The notes below the pieces were generated by a model. The model ran no database searches, was not told where the DNA came from, and saw only the letters and a list, made by a program, of their open reading frames with translations. A DNA stretch of 64,000 nt from JBBQNY01 sp038255255 (GTDB lineage: Bacteria; Pseudomonadota; Gammaproteobacteria; Xanthomonadales; Ahniellaceae), in contig JBBSLL010000011.1 in NCBI GenBank assembly GCA_038255255.1, positions 10,157 to 74,156 of the forward strand. The letters are read 5' to 3'. The translations under genes were made by a program, and so were the position numbers. Numbering within the stretch: position 1 is the stretch's first letter; each line of letters opens with the position of its first letter. Shown here piece by piece: positions 62,608 to 64,000 of the stretch.

Positions 62608-62898
62608 ATGCCTATGAAGAAACAAACAAGCGCGGCCTCGCTGGCCAGTGTCGTGGCCGGGTTGTTGGTGCTCGCTTCCATCGGGCTTATGTGGCCGGTC
62701 TCGTTGACGATGGCGCTGTCGACCGTCGCCGTCGTGTCCGGTCACGTCGGGCTCAGGGCGATCCGCAAGCACCCGGACCGGCTCGACGGTGGCGCGGAGG
62801 CCAAGACCGGTATGGTTATCGGCTATCTGGGCCTGTTCGCCGGACTCGCCGCGATGCTGCTGTTGAACCTGGCATTCATGAGTTTCGGGGGCAGATAG
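62608..62898 (+). CDS. Small membrane protein (DUF4190-like)
   Basis: 96 residues; ATG starts at 62608 and 62614. Two hydrophobic helices (SVVAGLLVLASIGLMWPVSL and VIGYLGLFAGLAAMLLLNLA) flank a short polar loop (GLRAIRKHPDRLDGGAEAKT) that matches the DUF4190 pattern of small inner-membrane proteins. Function unknown. Confidence 0.75.
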   Translation: MPMKKQTSAASLASVVAGLLVLASIGLMWPVSLTMALSTVAVVSGHVGLRAIRKHPDRLDGGAEAKTGMVIGYLGLFAGLAAMLLLNLAFMSFGGR

Positions 62899-62924
62899 CT
62901 GCCGGTGTGGGAAAACACGGGTCA

Positions 62925-62975
62925 GAGTCGACTGCGGTTGCCCTTTGCTGCACATTGACTTTGCCCGCTGGCCCA
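62925..62975. repeat. Degenerate half of a family A-type element
   Basis: ACACGGGTCAGAGTCGACTG matches the GGGTCAGAG core, but the right arm (GGCCCAATCGACTCC) pairs only partly. Probably a decayed copy. It occupies most of the gap between the membrane protein and the DUF1993 gene. Confidence 0.5.
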
Positions 62976-63045
62976 ATCGACTCCAATTCTGTTCGCACGC
63001 CGCGCGCCATCTACCATTTCGTTCCCCATAGCCGTAGAGACTCCC

Positions 63046-63288
63046 ATGTCCCTCTCGATGCACGCCGCGTCCGTTCCCGTGTTCCAGCAGATGCTCGCCG
63101 CGCTGGCGTACGTCCTGGCCAAGGCGGAGTCCTTCGCCACCGAACGCAAAATCGAGCCTGACGCTTTGCTGCAGGCGCGGCTGTTCCCCGACATGTTTCC
63201 GATGGCGCGCCAAGAGAAGCCGGGTCAGAGTGGACTTTTTCAGGTCTTGTTGGCGGTCAAGATGCTTGGTGATAAAAGCCCACTCTGA
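63046..63288 (+). pseudogene. DUF1993 protein truncated by the palindromic element
   Basis: The first 57 residues (MSLSMHAASVPVFQQMLAAL, then ARLFPDMFPM) match the N-terminus of DUF1993 proteins, which are about 170 residues long. The frame then enters repeat copy 2 near 63212 and ends 25 codons later within it. The remaining two thirds are absent, and the next gene begins immediately after the element. Confidence 0.8.
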
Positions 63289-63300
63289 CCCGACTTTTTC
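63212..63300. repeat. Palindromic element of about 90 bp, copy 2
   Basis: AAGCCGGGTCAGAGTGGACT, then the same interior TTCAGGTCTTGTTGGCGGTC, AGATGCTTGGTGATAAAAGC and the closing CCACTCTGACCCGACTT. It interrupts the DUF1993 gene. Confidence 0.9.
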
Positions 63301-63327
63301 ACGCCCCTGTTGCTTCCGGAGTTGCCT

Positions 63328-63822
63328 ATGCGCCTGCTCGTCAACTTTGACAGCAGCCCTGAAGAACCAAACTGGGTGGCGGTCAACGACGGCGTGATGG
63401 GCGGGCGATCGAACGGCACTCCGGTGGTGGCGGACGGACAGCTGCAATTCTCCGGCGAGCTCTCACTTGCGAACAACGGCGGATTCGCTTCGGTGCGCAG
63501 TGTGGGTCGTGGCTTCGACCTCAGCGCCTTCACGGCCATGGTGCTGCGCGTGCGAGGCGATGGTCGTCGCTACCAGCTACGCCTGGCCACAGATGCGCGC
63601 CATCGGGGAGTGGCGGTTTCGTACGGCGCTGAATTCGACACACGCGCGAATGAGTGGCTCGAGGTACGCGTGCCACTGGCCTCGCTGCAGCCCACGGTGC
63701 GGGGCACCCGGCTCCAGGGTCCGCGGATGGACGCCTCGCAGGTTCGGGAGATCGGTCTTCTAATCGCCGACAAGCGCGAAGGCGCATTTGCGCTGACTGT
63801 GGACTGGCTGGCGACGGAGTAG
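63328..63822 (+). CDS. CIA30-family protein (NADH:ubiquinone oxidoreductase intermediate-associated type)
   Basis: 164 residues from the ATG at 63328 (a TTG in the same frame at 63310 would overlap the repeat). The family fingerprint is WVAVNDGVMGGRSNGTPVVA, followed by a jelly-roll domain (GFASVRSVGRGFDLSAFTAM) and REIGLLIADKREGAFALTVD at the end. In mitochondria CIA30 helps assemble complex I; bacterial members are mostly uncharacterised carbohydrate-binding-like folds, so the name gives no firm function. Confidence 0.85.
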   Translation: MRLLVNFDSSPEEPNWVAVNDGVMGGRSNGTPVVADGQLQFSGELSLANNGGFASVRSVGRGFDLSAFTAMVLRVRGDGRRYQLRLATDARHRGVAVSYGAEFDTRANEWLEVRVPLASLQPTVRGTRLQGPRMDASQVREIGLLIADKREGAFALTVDWLATE

Positions 63823-63825
63823 ACA

Positions 63826-63890
63826 AAAGCGGGGTCAGAGTCGACTTTTCTACAGACGCCAGGTCCACTTTTGCAGACGTGCCTGAGGCG
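63826..63890. repeat. Partial family A-type element
   Basis: CAAAAGCGGGGTCAGAGTCG plus ACTTTTCTACAG, and a weak inverse (GTCCACTTTTGCAG). It follows the CIA30 gene stop directly. The last 110 bases of the window show no gene I can support. Confidence 0.55.
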
Positions 63891-64000
63891 ACCCATGCTG
63901 TTGCTCAGCTGGTGCACGGATGCATTGGCTGCGATTTCTTGACGCCACTTTGCGAATGCAGGTCGCATGCTTGGCTTCCGATCTGGAACCATGCCATGAA

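Noticed and set aside
63570..63992. Minus-strand frame at the right edge that could be a transposase start
   Set aside because: It runs opposite the CIA30 gene and shows no His-U-His or catalytic Tyr motif of REP-associated transposases.

Overview
The window is about 64 kb of high-GC chromosome, most likely from a free-living gammaproteobacterium of the Lysobacterales (Xanthomonadales). Supporting signs are an EF-P-like EfpL, a leucine-degradation (liu) gene set, DUF1501/DUF1800 and DUF4331 secreted proteins, secreted proteins carrying a short terminal FE tag, and many palindromic REP-like elements. The taxonomic call is an inference from gene content. No rRNA, tRNA, CRISPR array or transposase gene was recognised.

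Positions 1-34000 are mostly ordinary chromosome. They hold a partial APC permease, a Nudix hydrolase, a CPA1 antiporter, efpL and a short-chain dehydrogenase. A liu operon (liuB, a secreted protein, liuC, liuD, liuE, a GNAT) follows. Next come a DUF1501/DUF1800 pair, two alanine-rich lipoproteins, a thiolase, a large propeller-type sensor kinase facing an HD-GYP response regulator, and a LuxR-type two-component pair. After these lie a second branched-chain amino acid block (leucine dehydrogenase, isovaleryl-CoA dehydrogenase), a degenerate GGDEF protein, a prolyl-hydroxylase-like oxygenase with a TPR lipoprotein, and DUF4331. Leucine dehydrogenase, LiuA and LiuBCDE together cover most of leucine breakdown to acetoacetate plus acetyl-CoA; the branched-chain ketoacid dehydrogenase is not in the window.

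Positions 34000-51650 are a mosaic. A fused isobutyryl-CoA mutase (IcmF) carries four palindromic repeats as in-frame insertions at linker-like positions. Downstream, four separate pieces of the icmF 3' region recur between unrelated cargo: a nucleotidyltransferase module, a beta-lactamase-family protein, a dihydrolipoamide-dehydrogenase-like protein, then an M28 peptidase, a DJ-1/PfpI protein and an AbiE-like toxin-antitoxin pair. Each piece starts at an ATG or GTG that overlaps the stop codon of the preceding frame. This looks like a repeatedly used insertion or recombination site.

Positions 51643-60254 form a visibly less GC-rich island that I read as a candidate defence or restriction-modification locus. 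A plus-strand pair (GHKL ATPase and a Rossmann methyltransferase-like protein) converges on a minus-strand operon of five genes (a small helical protein, a second GHKL ATPase, two unrecognised proteins and a C5 cytosine DNA methyltransferase). A DUF3883 protein lies beyond. No canonical nuclease was recognised.

Positions 60490-64000 return to high GC and again show 3'-end duplication (an SMP-30-like gene) and palindromic elements of about 90 bp, one of which truncates a DUF1993 gene.
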